Of a stretch of DNA of 64,000 bases, positions 42,761-51,637 are shown piece after piece; position 1 is the stretch's first letter, and the number at the start of each line of letters is the position of its first letter. The stretch is taken from the NCBI RefSeq assembly GCF_039537585.1, contig NZ_BAABAU010000001.1, forward strand, positions 1,488,001 through 1,552,000, written 5' to 3'. Source of the stretch: Frondihabitans peucedani (GTDB taxonomy: Bacteria > Actinomycetota > Actinomycetes > Actinomycetales > Microbacteriaceae). Under the pieces are notes generated by a model. The model made no database searches. It was not told the origin of the DNA and saw only the letters and a list, made by a program, of their open reading frames with translations. The translations under genes and the position numbers were made by a program.

Positions 42761-44332
42761 ATGTCCACGACCACGCAGCCCGAGACCGGCTCCGTCCCCT
42801 CCGCAAGCGCTCCTCCCTCGCGCGCGCAGCGTCCCGCTGCCGGTGCCCGCGACCACAAGTGGCTGATCCTCGCCGTCGTCGGCCTCGCGCAGCTGATGGT
42901 CGTCCTCGACGCCACCATCGTCAACATCGCCCTGCCCTCGGCGCAGAGCGACCTCGGGTTCACCAACGACAACCGCCAGTGGGTCGTGACGGCGTACTCG
43001 CTGGCGTTCGGCAGCCTCCTGCTCCTCGGCGGGCGCCTGTCCGACATCTTCGGCCGCAAGACGACGTTCCTGATCGGGCTCGTCGGGTTCGCGGCCGCCA
43101 GCGTCCTCGGCGGCACCGCCGAGACCTTCGGCTGGCTCGTGGCGGCCCGCGCCCTGCAGGGCGTCTTCGGCGCGCTCCTCGCGCCGTCCGCGCTCGGCAT
43201 CATGACGACGACCTTCACCGAGCCGAAGGAGCGCGGCAAGGCGTTCGGCATCTTCGGCGCCATCGCCGGCTCCGGTGCAGCGGTCGGCCTGCTGCTCGGC
43301 GGCGTCCTCACCGAGTACACCTCCTGGCGCTTCTGCCTGTTCGTCAACGTGGTCTTCGCGATCCTCGCGCTGGTCGGCGCTCTCGTGTTCCTCACAAAGA
43401 AGAAGGCCGGAGGGCCGAAGCCGCACGTCGACGTCCCCGGCGTCGTGACGGTGACCCTCGGCCTCGTCGGCATCGTCTACGGCTTCTCCAACGCCGAGAC
43501 GAACGGCTGGGGCGACGCGGTGACCATCGGCTGCCTGGCCGGCGGCGTGGTCCTCCTGGCGGCGTTCATCGTGCTGCAGGCCCGCGTCGCACACCCGCTG
43601 CTGCCGCTCCGGGTCGTGCTCGACCGCGACCGCGGCGGCTCGTACCTCGTCATCGGCCTCGCGGGCATCGGCATGTTCGCCGTTTTCCTCTTCCTGACCT
43701 ACTACCTCGAGCTCACCCTCGGGTTCTCCTCGCTCAAGACGGGCGTCGCCTTCCTGCCGATGCCGTTCTCGATCATGCTGAGCGCGACCGTCTTCGGGAG
43801 CCGGCTGCTCCCCCGCGTCGGCCCGCGCATCCTGGTGTTCCTCGGCGGCCTCATCGCGGCCGCGGGCATGGCGCTCCTCACCCGGATCGATCTCGACTCG
43901 AGCTACGCGGGCGTCGTCCTCCCGGGCCTGATCGTGATGGGCCTCGGCATGGGGCTGATCTTCTCGTCGGCGATGAACACGGCGACCTCCGGCGTCGCGC
44001 GCGAGGATGCGGGCGTCGCGTCCGCCACCGTCAACACGATGCAGCAGATCGGCGGCTCCATCGGCACCGCGCTCCTCTCGACCCTGAGCGCGAACGCCAT
44101 CACGTCGTACCTCGCCGACCACGGCACCTCGAAGCTCGACCAGGCCGAAGCGACGCTCTACGGGTACCACCTCGCGTTCTGGATCTCGTGCGGCGTGTTC
44201 GTCATCATCGCGATCATCGGCGGCACGGTCTTCCAGCGGCACTCGGCCCGCCAGGCCAAGCTCGAAGCAGCCGCCGGCAGCGCCTCCGCCACGAGCACGG
44301 GGTCGGTCGAGCTGCCGCCGATGGCGCACTAG
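42761..44332 (+). CDS. DHA2-family multidrug efflux transporter (14 TM)
   Basis: A 523-aa major facilitator with about 14 helices. Motif D1/A: LDATIVNIALPSAQSDLGF, WVVTAYSLAFGSLLLLGGRLSDIFGRK and the motif C region AIAGSGAAVGLLLGGVLTEYTSWRF mark the DHA2 drug:H+ antiporters (QacA/EmrB type). A Ser/Thr/Pro-rich cytosolic N terminus precedes helix 1. It is convergent with a MerR regulator that may not control it (that regulator faces the SulP gene). Confidence 0.92.
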   Translation: MSTTTQPETGSVPSASAPPSRAQRPAAGARDHKWLILAVVGLAQLMVVLDATIVNIALPSAQSDLGFTNDNRQWVVTAYSLAFGSLLLLGGRLSDIFGRKTTFLIGLVGFAAASVLGGTAETFGWLVAARALQGVFGALLAPSALGIMTTTFTEPKERGKAFGIFGAIAGSGAAVGLLLGGVLTEYTSWRFCLFVNVVFAILALVGALVFLTKKKAGGPKPHVDVPGVVTVTLGLVGIVYGFSNAETNGWGDAVTIGCLAGGVVLLAAFIVLQARVAHPLLPLRVVLDRDRGGSYLVIGLAGIGMFAVFLFLTYYLELTLGFSSLKTGVAFLPMPFSIMLSATVFGSRLLPRVGPRILVFLGGLIAAAGMALLTRIDLDSSYAGVVLPGLIVMGLGMGLIFSSAMNTATSGVAREDAGVASATVNTMQQIGGSIGTALLSTLSANAITSYLADHGTSKLDQAEATLYGYHLAFWISCGVFVIIAIIGGTVFQRHSARQAKLEAAAGSASATSTGSVELPPMAH

Positions 44333-44356
44333 GCACACTCTCGGCGCGGCGCGGTG

Positions 44357-44719
44357 CTAGCGCTCGTGCCGCCTCAGCAGGGTCAAGAACTCGTCGGCCA
44401 TCTCGAGGTGGGTGGCCATCACGGCCCGGCGGCTCTCGGCCTCTTCGATGAACGAGGCCAGGTCGACCTCGGGGGCGTCGATCGCAGCGAGCAGCTCGCC
44501 CATGCGCTCCAGCGAGTAGCCGAGCGGCTTCATGCGTCGGATGAGCAGGAGGCGCTGGTGGTCGTCGTCCGTGTAGAGGCGGAAGCCGCCCTCGGTGCGA
44601 CCCGACGGCGTGAGGAGTCCGATCTCGTCGTAGTGCCGGATCGTGCGGAGCGACATGCCCGTCTTCTCCGCGAGCTCGCCGATGTGCATCGTCGACTGCT
44701 TCTCAGCGCTCACTGGCAC
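44357..44719 (-). CDS. MerR-family transcriptional regulator
   Basis: A short 120-aa MerR protein: winged helix HIGELAEKTGMSLRTIRHYDEIGLLTPSGRTEGGFRLY followed by the dimerising helix (about 65-115), which lacks the metal Cys of the classical MerR group. The likely start is ATG 44689 (MHIGELAEK, 110 aa) with GTG 44719 as an in-frame alternative. It is divergent from a SulP transporter and probably regulates it through the palindrome at 44755. Confidence 0.92.
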   Translation of the reverse strand: MPVSAEKQSTMHIGELAEKTGMSLRTIRHYDEIGLLTPSGRTEGGFRLYTDDDHQRLLLIRRMKPLGYSLERMGELLAAIDAPEVDLASFIEEAESRRAVMATHLEMADEFLTLLRRHER

Positions 44720-44754
44720 TCCTAGCGCTCATTCGAACCCGTGCCCCAACTCTT

Positions 44755-44768
44755 CCCTTACGTGAGGG
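44755..44768. promoter_or_regulatory. MerR-type operator (CCCTTACGTGAGGG)
   Basis: Imperfect dyad with 12 of 14 positions paired, in the divergent MerR/SulP promoter region; MerR proteins use such dyads between -35 and -10. Confidence 0.6.
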
Positions 44769-44853
44769 TAGACTCGTCTGCGGCGCCGGAATCGGCCGCG
44801 CCTCCATTGTCGCAGCGTCGCGGCACCCGCCTCCGACGCTCGCGAAAGACGCT

Positions 44854-46344
44854 GTGACCACCGACACCGCCGCTCCCGGCTCTCCGACCGTCCTCCAGGT
44901 GCTCCGCGCGCCCCGGCTCCTGACCCGCGAGGCCCTCGCCGGCATCGTCACCACGCTGGCTCTCGTTCCGGAGGTCATCTCGTTCTCCGTGGTCGCCGGC
45001 GTCGACCCGCTGGTCAGCCTCGTGGCGTCGATCGTGCTGGCGCTCGTCATGACCGTCCTCGGCGGACGCCCCGGAGTCGTGACGGCCGCCGCCGGCTCGG
45101 TCGCCCTCGTCATCGCGCCGCTCGTCCACGAGCACGGGGTGAAGTACGTCCTGCCGACGGTGATCCTCGCCGGGATCGTCCAGATCGTCTTCGGCACGGC
45201 CGGCCTCGCCCGCCTCATGAGGTTCATCCCGCGCAGCGTGATGATCGGCTTCGTGAACGCGCTCGGAGTGCTCATCTTCACGGCGCAGGTGCGCCACGTC
45301 GTCGGGGTCCCGTGGATCGCCTACGTCCTGTTCGCTGCGACGCTCGCCGTCATCCTCCTGCTGCCCCGCTTCACGACCGCCGTCCCCGCTCCCCTCGTCG
45401 CGATCGTGCTCGTCACCGCCGTGGTCATCGTCTTCCACGTCGCCGTGCCCGACGTCGGCGACGAGGGGCCGCTGACCGGCGGGCTGCCGAGCATCACGCC
45501 GTTCCTGGTGCCCCTCGACTTCCAGACGCTCTCGCTCATCTGGCCCACCGCGCTCAGCGTCGCCTTCGTCGGCCTCATGGAGACCCTCCTCACCGCGAAG
45601 CTCGTCGACGACCTCACCGAGACGCCGTCGCACAAGGGCCGCGAGTCCTGGGCTCTCGGCGTCGCCAACATCGCCGCCGGCTTCTACGGCGGCATCGCCG
45701 GCTGCGCGATGATCGGTCAGACGATCCTGAACGTGAAGACCGGCGGTGCCCGCACGCGCGTCTCGACGGCTGCCGCCGGCCTCTTCCTCCTGGCGCTCGT
45801 GACCGGCCTGTCGAGCGTCATGGCGCAGATCCCCATGGTCGCCCTGGCCGCCGTGATGATGATCGTCGCGATCACCACGGTCGACTGGCACAGCGTCCGA
45901 CCATCGACCCTCCGCAGGATGCCCGTGCCCGAGACGATCGTCATGGGCGTCACCGTGATCGTCGTGGTCGCCTCGAACAACCTCGCGCTCGGCGTCCTCG
46001 TCGGCGTCGTGCTGGCTATGGTCCTGTTCGCGCGGCGGGTGGCGCACGTCATCCGGGTGGTGCGGACACCGGCCGACGACGGGGCGTCGGTGCGCTACGA
46101 CGTGCACGGCCCGCTGTTCTTCGGCTCGAGCAACGACCTGGTCGAGCGCTTCTCGTACCACGACGATCCTGCGCACGTCGTCGTCGACCTCGGCCGGGCA
46201 CAGATCTGGGACGCCTCGTCGGTCGCGGCGCTCGACTCGATCGAGACGAAGTACGCCGCAGTCGGAGCGACGGTGGAGTTCGCGGGGCTCGACGAGCGGA
46301 GCGAGGCGTTCCACCGGCGGCTGACGGGTCGGCTCTCGGCCTGA
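44854..46344 (+). CDS. SulP-family anion transporter with STAS domain
   Basis: A 496-aa SulP/SLC26-type transporter: 12-14 helices (ALAGIVTTLALVPEVISFSVVAG at the N terminus, a usual conserved start), followed by a cytosolic STAS domain (about 395-495; VHGPLFFGSSNDLV, VVVDLGRAQIWDASSVAALD). Such proteins move sulfate, bicarbonate or other anions. GTG 44854 is the start. It is divergent from a MerR regulator, an arrangement that suggests inducible uptake. Confidence 0.9.
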   Translation: MTTDTAAPGSPTVLQVLRAPRLLTREALAGIVTTLALVPEVISFSVVAGVDPLVSLVASIVLALVMTVLGGRPGVVTAAAGSVALVIAPLVHEHGVKYVLPTVILAGIVQIVFGTAGLARLMRFIPRSVMIGFVNALGVLIFTAQVRHVVGVPWIAYVLFAATLAVILLLPRFTTAVPAPLVAIVLVTAVVIVFHVAVPDVGDEGPLTGGLPSITPFLVPLDFQTLSLIWPTALSVAFVGLMETLLTAKLVDDLTETPSHKGRESWALGVANIAAGFYGGIAGCAMIGQTILNVKTGGARTRVSTAAAGLFLLALVTGLSSVMAQIPMVALAAVMMIVAITTVDWHSVRPSTLRRMPVPETIVMGVTVIVVVASNNLALGVLVGVVLAMVLFARRVAHVIRVVRTPADDGASVRYDVHGPLFFGSSNDLVERFSYHDDPAHVVVDLGRAQIWDASSVAALDSIETKYAAVGATVEFAGLDERSEAFHRRLTGRLSA

Positions 46345-46398
46345 GGCCGCTGCCGCCGCACGTGCAAGTCACCGTCTCCGGCGGGTCGCATCGGCAGC

Positions 46399-46422
46399 GG
46401 CACCAGTCCGCGGACCGGTGCC
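46399..46422. terminator. CCGCGG-centred hairpin A3, inverted copy
   Basis: GGCACCAGTCCG/CGGACCGGTGCC, one mismatch. The flank at 46376-46400 is the reverse complement of the downstream flank of hairpin A2 (25551-25575) with few changes, so this copy is in the opposite orientation. Confidence 0.7.
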
Positions 46423-46474
46423 GGCGCCGATGCACGGCGCCGACGCGCGGCGCCGACCGGCAGCACCACGCGAA

Positions 46475-46520
46475 GCGGCCCCGCCACCGAGCCTCTCGCG
46501 GAGCTCGGCGGCGGGGCCGC
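46475..46520. terminator. Hairpin terminator of glpD
   Basis: Arms 46475-46492 and 46503-46520 pair at 17 of 18 positions; immediately downstream of the glpD stop. Confidence 0.8.
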
Positions 46521-46535
46521 GGTCGGTGATGGCGC

Positions 46536-48386
46536 CTACGCCTGCGGCGACCCGGAGGCCGCAGCGGTGACGGGGCTCTCGGCCTCGGTGGGCGCGGTGG
46601 CCGGCGACTCGGGAGCCGCAGCCGCCTGGACCTCGACCCCGTGGAACGTGCGCAGGATGGTGCGCGTGTCGTCGATCTCGGCGTCGCGCTCGGCGTCGCT
46701 CCAGCCGAGCGAGCCCTGCAGCACGCCCGCGAGCTCGTTCAGGAGCTCGAGGGTGACCCCGCCGACGAAAGCGAGGTTGGTGCGGCGCAGGACGACGTCG
46801 ATCAGGTGGACGGCGTCTTCGTGCTCGGCGAAGTAGGCGATCTCGGCCGCGGTGAAGTCGGGGTCGCTCGCGAGCGCCTCGGACGGCTGGTCGATGAGGG
46901 TCTGGATGACCTCCTCGGCGCGGGTGCCGTAGCGGGTGAGCAGACGGTCGACCTGGTCGCGCTCGAGGCCGTTGAGGTGGTCGGTGATCCAGCGGGCGCG
47001 GTCGCCGGGCAGGACCGGGAAGCCCTTGCCGCCGCCGATGGGCATGCCGGCCGTGTCGACGGTGCGTGCCACGCCGAGGCGCGTGGTGGCCTCGGTCGAC
47101 AGGTGCGTCGAGAGAGCGCGGAACGTCGTCCACTTGCCGCCGACGAGCGACAGGACCTTCGACTTCGGCAGCGAGGCGACACTGGTCTCGACGATGCGGT
47201 AGTCGCGCGACACGAAGCCGGCGGCGAGGTCGTCGTGCTTCGGCAGCGGACGGACGCCCGAGTAGCGGTAGACGATCTCGTCACGGGTGATCGTGATCGT
47301 CGGGAAGACGTGCTTCACCAGGTCGAAGAAGTAGTCGACCTCTTCTTCGGTGCAGACCGCGGGCTGCGACATGTCGGCCTCGAGGTCGGTCGTGCCGATC
47401 AGCACGCGGCCCTTGAGCGGGTAGATCAGGACGATGCGGCCGTCGTTGTTCTCGAAGAACAGCTCGCGCCCATTGGTCGCCTTGAGCAGCTCGGGGCTGT
47501 CGACGACGATGTGCGAGCCCTTGGTGCCGCCCATGTACTGCGACTTCGTGCCGAGGAACTCGTTGGTGAGGTCGGTCCACGGGCCGGACGCGTTGATCAC
47601 GACGTCGGCCGAGAAGACGAACTCGTCGCCGGTCACGACGTCGCGGAGGAGGACGCCGCCGTCGCGGGCGCCGGCCGCCTCGAGGTAGTTCGCGGAGCGG
47701 GCCTTGCCCGAGTCGCCGCCGGCCTCGAGGCCGTCCTTCAGGACGTCGAGCGCGAGGCGCTCCGGCTCGTGCACCGAGGCGTCGTAGTAGGTGCCGGTGT
47801 ACTTGAGGTTCTTGTTCAGCGCGGGCATGTCGCGGAGGGCCGCGGAGCGCGTGAGGAACTTGTGGCGGGGGACGGTGCCGCCGTCGCGCGAGAAGGAGTC
47901 GTAGAGGGTCATGCCGACCTTGATCAGGACGGCGCCGCGCTCCTTGGTGGACCGCTGCTTGTGGGTCAGCATGCGGAGCGGTGCGTTCATCAGGCCCGAG
48001 AAGGTCGAGAAGATCGGCATCGTGGTCTGGAGCGGCTTGACATAGTGCGGCGCGATCTTCAGCAGACCGTTGCGCTCCTCGACCGATTCGCGGACGAGGC
48101 GGAACTCGCCGTTCTCGAGGTAGCGGATGCCGCCGTGGATCATGTGGCTGGAGGCTGCGGAGGCACCGGACCCGTAGTCGTTGCGCTCGACGAGCACGAC
48201 GTCGACGCCCTGGAGGGCCAGGTCGCGGAAGGTGGCGATTCCGTTGATGCCACCACCGATGATGAGCACCTGGGCGCTCGGGCGCTCCTTGATGCGCTGG
48301 ACGTTCGCACGCGTGGTCGAGGACGCCTCGGCGCCCTGGTTCTCGCTTGTCTTCTTCGACGGAGTCACTGTACCTGTCGCTTTCAC
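46536..48386 (-). CDS. glpD: FAD-dependent glycerol-3-phosphate dehydrogenase
   Basis: A 616-aa respiratory GlpD oxidising glycerol-3-phosphate to dihydroxyacetone phosphate at the membrane. FAD-binding VLIIGGGINGIATFRDLALQGVDVVLVE (split) is near residue 40, followed by ASSHMIHGGIRYLE, the substrate-binding region NASGPWTDLTNEFLG, and VGGKWTTFRALS. A Lys/Ser-rich N-terminal extension (about 35 residues) and an Ala/Pro-rich C-terminal tail are extra to the core. GTG 48386 or 48368 could be the start. Divergent from a SorC-family regulator; glpF/glpK are not nearby. Confidence 0.95.
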   Translation of the reverse strand: MKATGTVTPSKKTSENQGAEASSTTRANVQRIKERPSAQVLIIGGGINGIATFRDLALQGVDVVLVERNDYGSGASAASSHMIHGGIRYLENGEFRLVRESVEERNGLLKIAPHYVKPLQTTMPIFSTFSGLMNAPLRMLTHKQRSTKERGAVLIKVGMTLYDSFSRDGGTVPRHKFLTRSAALRDMPALNKNLKYTGTYYDASVHEPERLALDVLKDGLEAGGDSGKARSANYLEAAGARDGGVLLRDVVTGDEFVFSADVVINASGPWTDLTNEFLGTKSQYMGGTKGSHIVVDSPELLKATNGRELFFENNDGRIVLIYPLKGRVLIGTTDLEADMSQPAVCTEEEVDYFFDLVKHVFPTITITRDEIVYRYSGVRPLPKHDDLAAGFVSRDYRIVETSVASLPKSKVLSLVGGKWTTFRALSTHLSTEATTRLGVARTVDTAGMPIGGGKGFPVLPGDRARWITDHLNGLERDQVDRLLTRYGTRAEEVIQTLIDQPSEALASDPDFTAAEIAYFAEHEDAVHLIDVVLRRTNLAFVGGVTLELLNELAGVLQGSLGWSDAERDAEIDDTRTILRTFHGVEVQAAAAPESPATAPTEAESPVTAAASGSPQA

Positions 48387-48443
48387 TGTCGTTTGCTGTC
48401 GGTTCTGCCATACTCGACCTGTGAGCGGGGGCGCGCAAGAGCC

Positions 48444-48459
48444 CTGCACATACGTGCAG
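48444..48459. promoter_or_regulatory. Operator palindrome (CTGCAC-ATAC-GTGCAG)
   Basis: Perfect 6-bp arms with a 4-nt spacer in the glpD/SorC-regulator promoter region; a likely SorC-family site. Confidence 0.65.
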
Positions 48460-48536
48460 ACTCTTCTCGGCTCTCCCCTCGCTCCGCGGCTCGTCACGGG
48501 CCTCTCCAGCGGGCCCACGACCACGGAAGGACGTCG

Positions 48537-49502
48537 ATGACGATCGAATCCCAGCACAGCGACCGCACCCAGGACGCCCTCCGCGCCTCGCACCTCTACT
48601 ACCTGCAGGACCTCACGATGGAGGCCATCGCCCGGGAGCTCGGCACGTCGCGCTCGTCCGTCTCCCGACTCCTGAGTTTCGCCCGCGAGACCGGGCTCGT
48701 CGACATCCAGATCAAGTCGCCGCTCGACCAGGCGACCGTCGTCAGCGACGCCCTCCACCGCCGCTACAACGTCGTCGCCCACGTCGTCCCCGTGCCCGAC
48801 CAGACCACCGACGTCGACCGGCTCGACCGCGTCGCCCTCTCGGCTGCACGGATTCTCACCCAGTTCGTCGACTCGAACATGGTCATCGGCGTCGCCTGGG
48901 GCTCCACGGTGAGCGCCATCAGCCGCTACCTCGTGCCCAAGGCGACCCACGGCTCGCTGGTGGTGCAGCTGAACGGCGCCGCGAACACGCGGACGACGGG
49001 CATCGTCTACGCGAGCGAGATCCTGCGCCGGTTCGGCGACTCGTTCGGGGCGCAGGTGCAGCAGTTCCCAGTGCCGGCGTTCTTCGACGACCCCGACACC
49101 AAGGTCGCGCTGTGGCGGGAGCGCAGCACGCGGCGGGTGCTCGAGCTCCAGGAGTCGATGGACGTCGTCCTGTTCGGGATCGGAGCGCCCGACGCGCTCG
49201 TCCCGAGCCACGTCTACTCGGGCGGCTACCTCGAGCGGGCCGACCACGAGAGCCTCCGCGACGAGGGCGTCGTCGGCGACGTCGCGACCGTCTTCTTCCG
49301 CGAAGACGGCTCCTCGACCGACATCACGCTCAACAAGCGCGCGTCCGGCCCCGACTTCGCGACGATCCGCCGAGCACCACGCCGCATCTGCGTCGTCGCG
49401 GGCAGATCGAAGGTCGCCGGTCTCCGGGGCGCCCTGGCGGCGGGGCTGATCACCGATCTCATCCTCGACGAGAGCACGGCGCGGGCTCTGCTCACGAGCT
49501 GA
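48537..49502 (+). CDS. SorC/DeoR-family sugar-binding transcriptional regulator
   Basis: A 321-aa regulator: N-terminal helix-turn-helix (YYLQDLTMEAIARELGTSRSSVSRLLSFARETGLV, residues 22-56 in part) and a C-terminal phosphosugar-binding domain (MVIGVAWGSTVSAISRYL, FGIGAPDAL, GDVATVFFREDGS, CVVAGRSKVAGLRGALAAGLI) as in SorC-family proteins. GGAAGGA precedes ATG 48537. The divergent glpD gene suggests that a glycerol- or triose-phosphate is the effector (inference). Confidence 0.9.
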   Translation: MTIESQHSDRTQDALRASHLYYLQDLTMEAIARELGTSRSSVSRLLSFARETGLVDIQIKSPLDQATVVSDALHRRYNVVAHVVPVPDQTTDVDRLDRVALSAARILTQFVDSNMVIGVAWGSTVSAISRYLVPKATHGSLVVQLNGAANTRTTGIVYASEILRRFGDSFGAQVQQFPVPAFFDDPDTKVALWRERSTRRVLELQESMDVVLFGIGAPDALVPSHVYSGGYLERADHESLRDEGVVGDVATVFFREDGSSTDITLNKRASGPDFATIRRAPRRICVVAGRSKVAGLRGALAAGLITDLILDESTARALLTS

Positions 49503-49599
49503 GGCGCGAGCCTCTGCCGACCGGTCGATCGGCGTCGCCGCGGCGTACTGTCTGCCGCATCAGACCCCCTCGACGACGTGGGGACGAGAGGACGACACC

Positions 49600-51504
49600 G
49601 TGCGCCGATCACACGACCGCCGGGTCCGCAGGATCCTGCTGACCGCCCTGGCCTCCCTGGCCCTGCTGGCTACCCCGGCCCTGCCCGCCGCGGCCTCGCC
49701 CGGCCTCCCCGCCGCCTCGCTCGTGGCGGCGAGACCGCATGCCGCCGCCGTGGCCCCCTCGCACACCAACCCGATGGCGCTCGCTCTGCCGGACGGGCAG
49801 ACGGCTGCGAGCTGCGCCGACCCGACGGCGATCCACGGTCAGCCCGCGACCGGGCCGAAGGCCGACCGGAACTGGTACCTGTACTGCACTACCGACGCCC
49901 TGACCGCGACGGAGAAGAACGCCGACGGCTCGCTGGTGAGCCACATCGTGCCGACCTACCGCTCGACCGACCTCACCCACTGGACCTACGTCGGGGATGC
50001 CTTCAGCGCCGCGACGAAGCCGGCCTGGGTCGGGGCCGCGAATGGAATCTGGGCCCCCGACGTCGTCTTCCGCGACGGCCGCTACCTGATGTACTACGCG
50101 GCCTCCGACACCCCGGGCGAGGGCGGCGCCGCGACCGGCGGCGGCTCGGCCGTGGGCGTGGCGACGGGCACGTCGCCCACCGGACCCTGGACCGACTCGG
50201 GCGGGCCGGTGGTCGCACCTCAGACCGCTCCGAACGGCACCGGGAAGCGGTGGGAGTTCGATCCTGAGGTGATCTCGTGGCAGGGCGCGTCGTACGTCTA
50301 CTTCGGGAGCTACTTCGGCGGCGTGAACGTGCGCCGGCTGTCGGCGGACGGTCTGCGGTCGGAGCCGTCGAGCGAGAAGCCGATCGCGATCGACAACCGC
50401 TACGAGGGCGCCTACCTGATGGAGCACGGCGGCTGGTGGTACTTCCTGGGCTCCGCGACGAACTGCTGCAACGGCGCGCTCACCGGCTACGGCGTCTTCG
50501 TGGCCCGGTCGCGGAGTCCGCTCGGGCCGTTCCTCGACCAGGACGGCGTCTCCATTCTCGACACCCGCGTCGGCGGCACGCCGATGCTGGCGCAGAACGG
50601 CAACCGCTGGGTCGGCACCGGCCACAACACGGTCGTCACCGACTTCGCGCACCAGGACTGGATCGTCTACCACGCCGTCGACCGGCACGACCCGTACTAC
50701 GCGGGTCAGCCGACCTACACGAAGCGTCCGGCACTGATCGATCCACTCGACTGGCAGGGCGGCTGGCCGGTGGTCCGCGGTGGCGCGGGCCCGTCCGACA
50801 CGGCCCAGCCCGGGCCGGTCGCGCAGCCCGGCGAGCGTGTCGCGTATCACCCGCGGTGGGAGCCCGTCGACCGGCCGGCGCGGACCGATGCGGCCCTCTC
50901 GACCGACTTCTCGGGCGCCTCGCTCCCCGCGACGCTCTCGTGGACGCGCGAGCCCGGAGCGTCGACCTGGTCGGTCGGCGGCGGCGCCCTCCGCTGGCAG
51001 ACGCAGGATGCCGACATCCATCCGCCGGCGACGCCGCTCGCCTCGGTCCTCACCGAGGAGGCTCCCGCTGGCGACTACGTCGTCGAGACCCGAGTGTCGG
51101 TCGACACCCCCGCGACCGGCGACGGCAAGAACTACGTGCAGGGCGGCCTGATCGTCTACGGCGACGACGGGAACTACGTCCGGCTGACGTCGAACTCGAT
51201 CTTCGACACGAGGCAGACGGAGTTCGGCAAGGAGCAGACGCCGGTGCCGGCAGGATCGCCGAACTACGGCAATCAGGTCGTCGGTCCGGTCGGGTCGTGG
51301 ACCACGCTCCGCATCGTGCACCGCGTCGTCGGCGGCGAGGACCTCTACACGGCCTACACGAGCGTCGACGGCCGGCACTTCGTCAAGGGCGGGACCTGGA
51401 CAGCGGCGCTCGGGACTTCGCCGCGGATCGGCCTCATCTCGCTCGGCGGGTCGGGCTTCACCTCGACGTTCGACTACCTGCGGGTGAGCTCGGTGGTGCG
51501 GTAG
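49600..51504 (+). CDS. Secreted GH43 arabinan-degrading enzyme
   Basis: A 634-aa extracellular glycoside hydrolase. The signal peptide (1-32, LLTALASLALLATPALPAAAS) is followed by the five-bladed GH43 propeller (about 55-400): catalytic base Asp in SCADPTAI, pKa-tuning Asp in GIWAPDVVF and catalytic acid Glu in YEGAYLM; GHNTVVTD is typical of arabinanases. A C-terminal beta-sandwich (about 430-630, DUF1349/LamG-like) is probably a carbohydrate-binding part. Likely an endo-1,5-alpha-L-arabinanase or arabinofuranosidase. Confidence 0.9.
   Translation: MRRSHDRRVRRILLTALASLALLATPALPAAASPGLPAASLVAARPHAAAVAPSHTNPMALALPDGQTAASCADPTAIHGQPATGPKADRNWYLYCTTDALTATEKNADGSLVSHIVPTYRSTDLTHWTYVGDAFSAATKPAWVGAANGIWAPDVVFRDGRYLMYYAASDTPGEGGAATGGGSAVGVATGTSPTGPWTDSGGPVVAPQTAPNGTGKRWEFDPEVISWQGASYVYFGSYFGGVNVRRLSADGLRSEPSSEKPIAIDNRYEGAYLMEHGGWWYFLGSATNCCNGALTGYGVFVARSRSPLGPFLDQDGVSILDTRVGGTPMLAQNGNRWVGTGHNTVVTDFAHQDWIVYHAVDRHDPYYAGQPTYTKRPALIDPLDWQGGWPVVRGGAGPSDTAQPGPVAQPGERVAYHPRWEPVDRPARTDAALSTDFSGASLPATLSWTREPGASTWSVGGGALRWQTQDADIHPPATPLASVLTEEAPAGDYVVETRVSVDTPATGDGKNYVQGGLIVYGDDGNYVRLTSNSIFDTRQTEFGKEQTPVPAGSPNYGNQVVGPVGSWTTLRIVHRVVGGEDLYTAYTSVDGRHFVKGGTWTAALGTSPRIGLISLGGSGFTSTFDYLRVSSVVR
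49628..49639. repeat. Full 12-bp palindrome of the dispersed octamer
   Basis: GCAGGATCCTGC inside the GH43 signal-peptide codons; second full copy besides the one at 19321. Confidence 0.8.
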
Positions 51505-51510
51505 CCGGCT

Positions 51511-51580
51511 GCCGCCCAACGTCTCCCGGACGAAGCACCCTGCCGCGGCGCGGTGCCGAGTCCGGGAGACGTCGGGCGGC
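51511..51580. terminator. Long hairpin B1 (CCGCGG centre)
   Basis: Arms 51511-51531 and 51560-51580 pair at 20 of 21 positions; the loop contains TGCCGCGGC. Downstream of the GH43 gene and before a GntR gene. Shares arms and loop with hairpin B2. Confidence 0.75.
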
Positions 51581-51601
51581 GACGGGGGTCGGGTGGTCGG
51601 C

Positions 51602-51632
51602 TTGCATGCATGGATGCGTGCATGCCTAGAAT
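51602..51632 (+). promoter_or_regulatory. Promoter and operator of the GntR-MFS operon
   Basis: TTGCAT (-35, 51602-51607) and TAGAAT (-10, 51627-51632) lie 19 bp apart and place the transcript start at the GTG 51638. Two copies of TGCATGC (51603-51610 and 51619-51625) flank the spacer, a likely GntR autoregulatory site. Confidence 0.6.
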
Positions 51633-51637
51633 GAGGC

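Noticed and set aside
44705-44731. Two AGCGCTCA copies before the MerR gene as its operator
   Set aside because: They lie around the alternative start codons; the dyad at 44755-44768 is a better MerR-type site.
46641-48536. Long plus-strand extension in front of the SorC-family regulator
   Set aside because: It runs antisense to glpD and gives no recognisable domain; the helix-turn-helix begins shortly after ATG 48537, which has a ribosome site.
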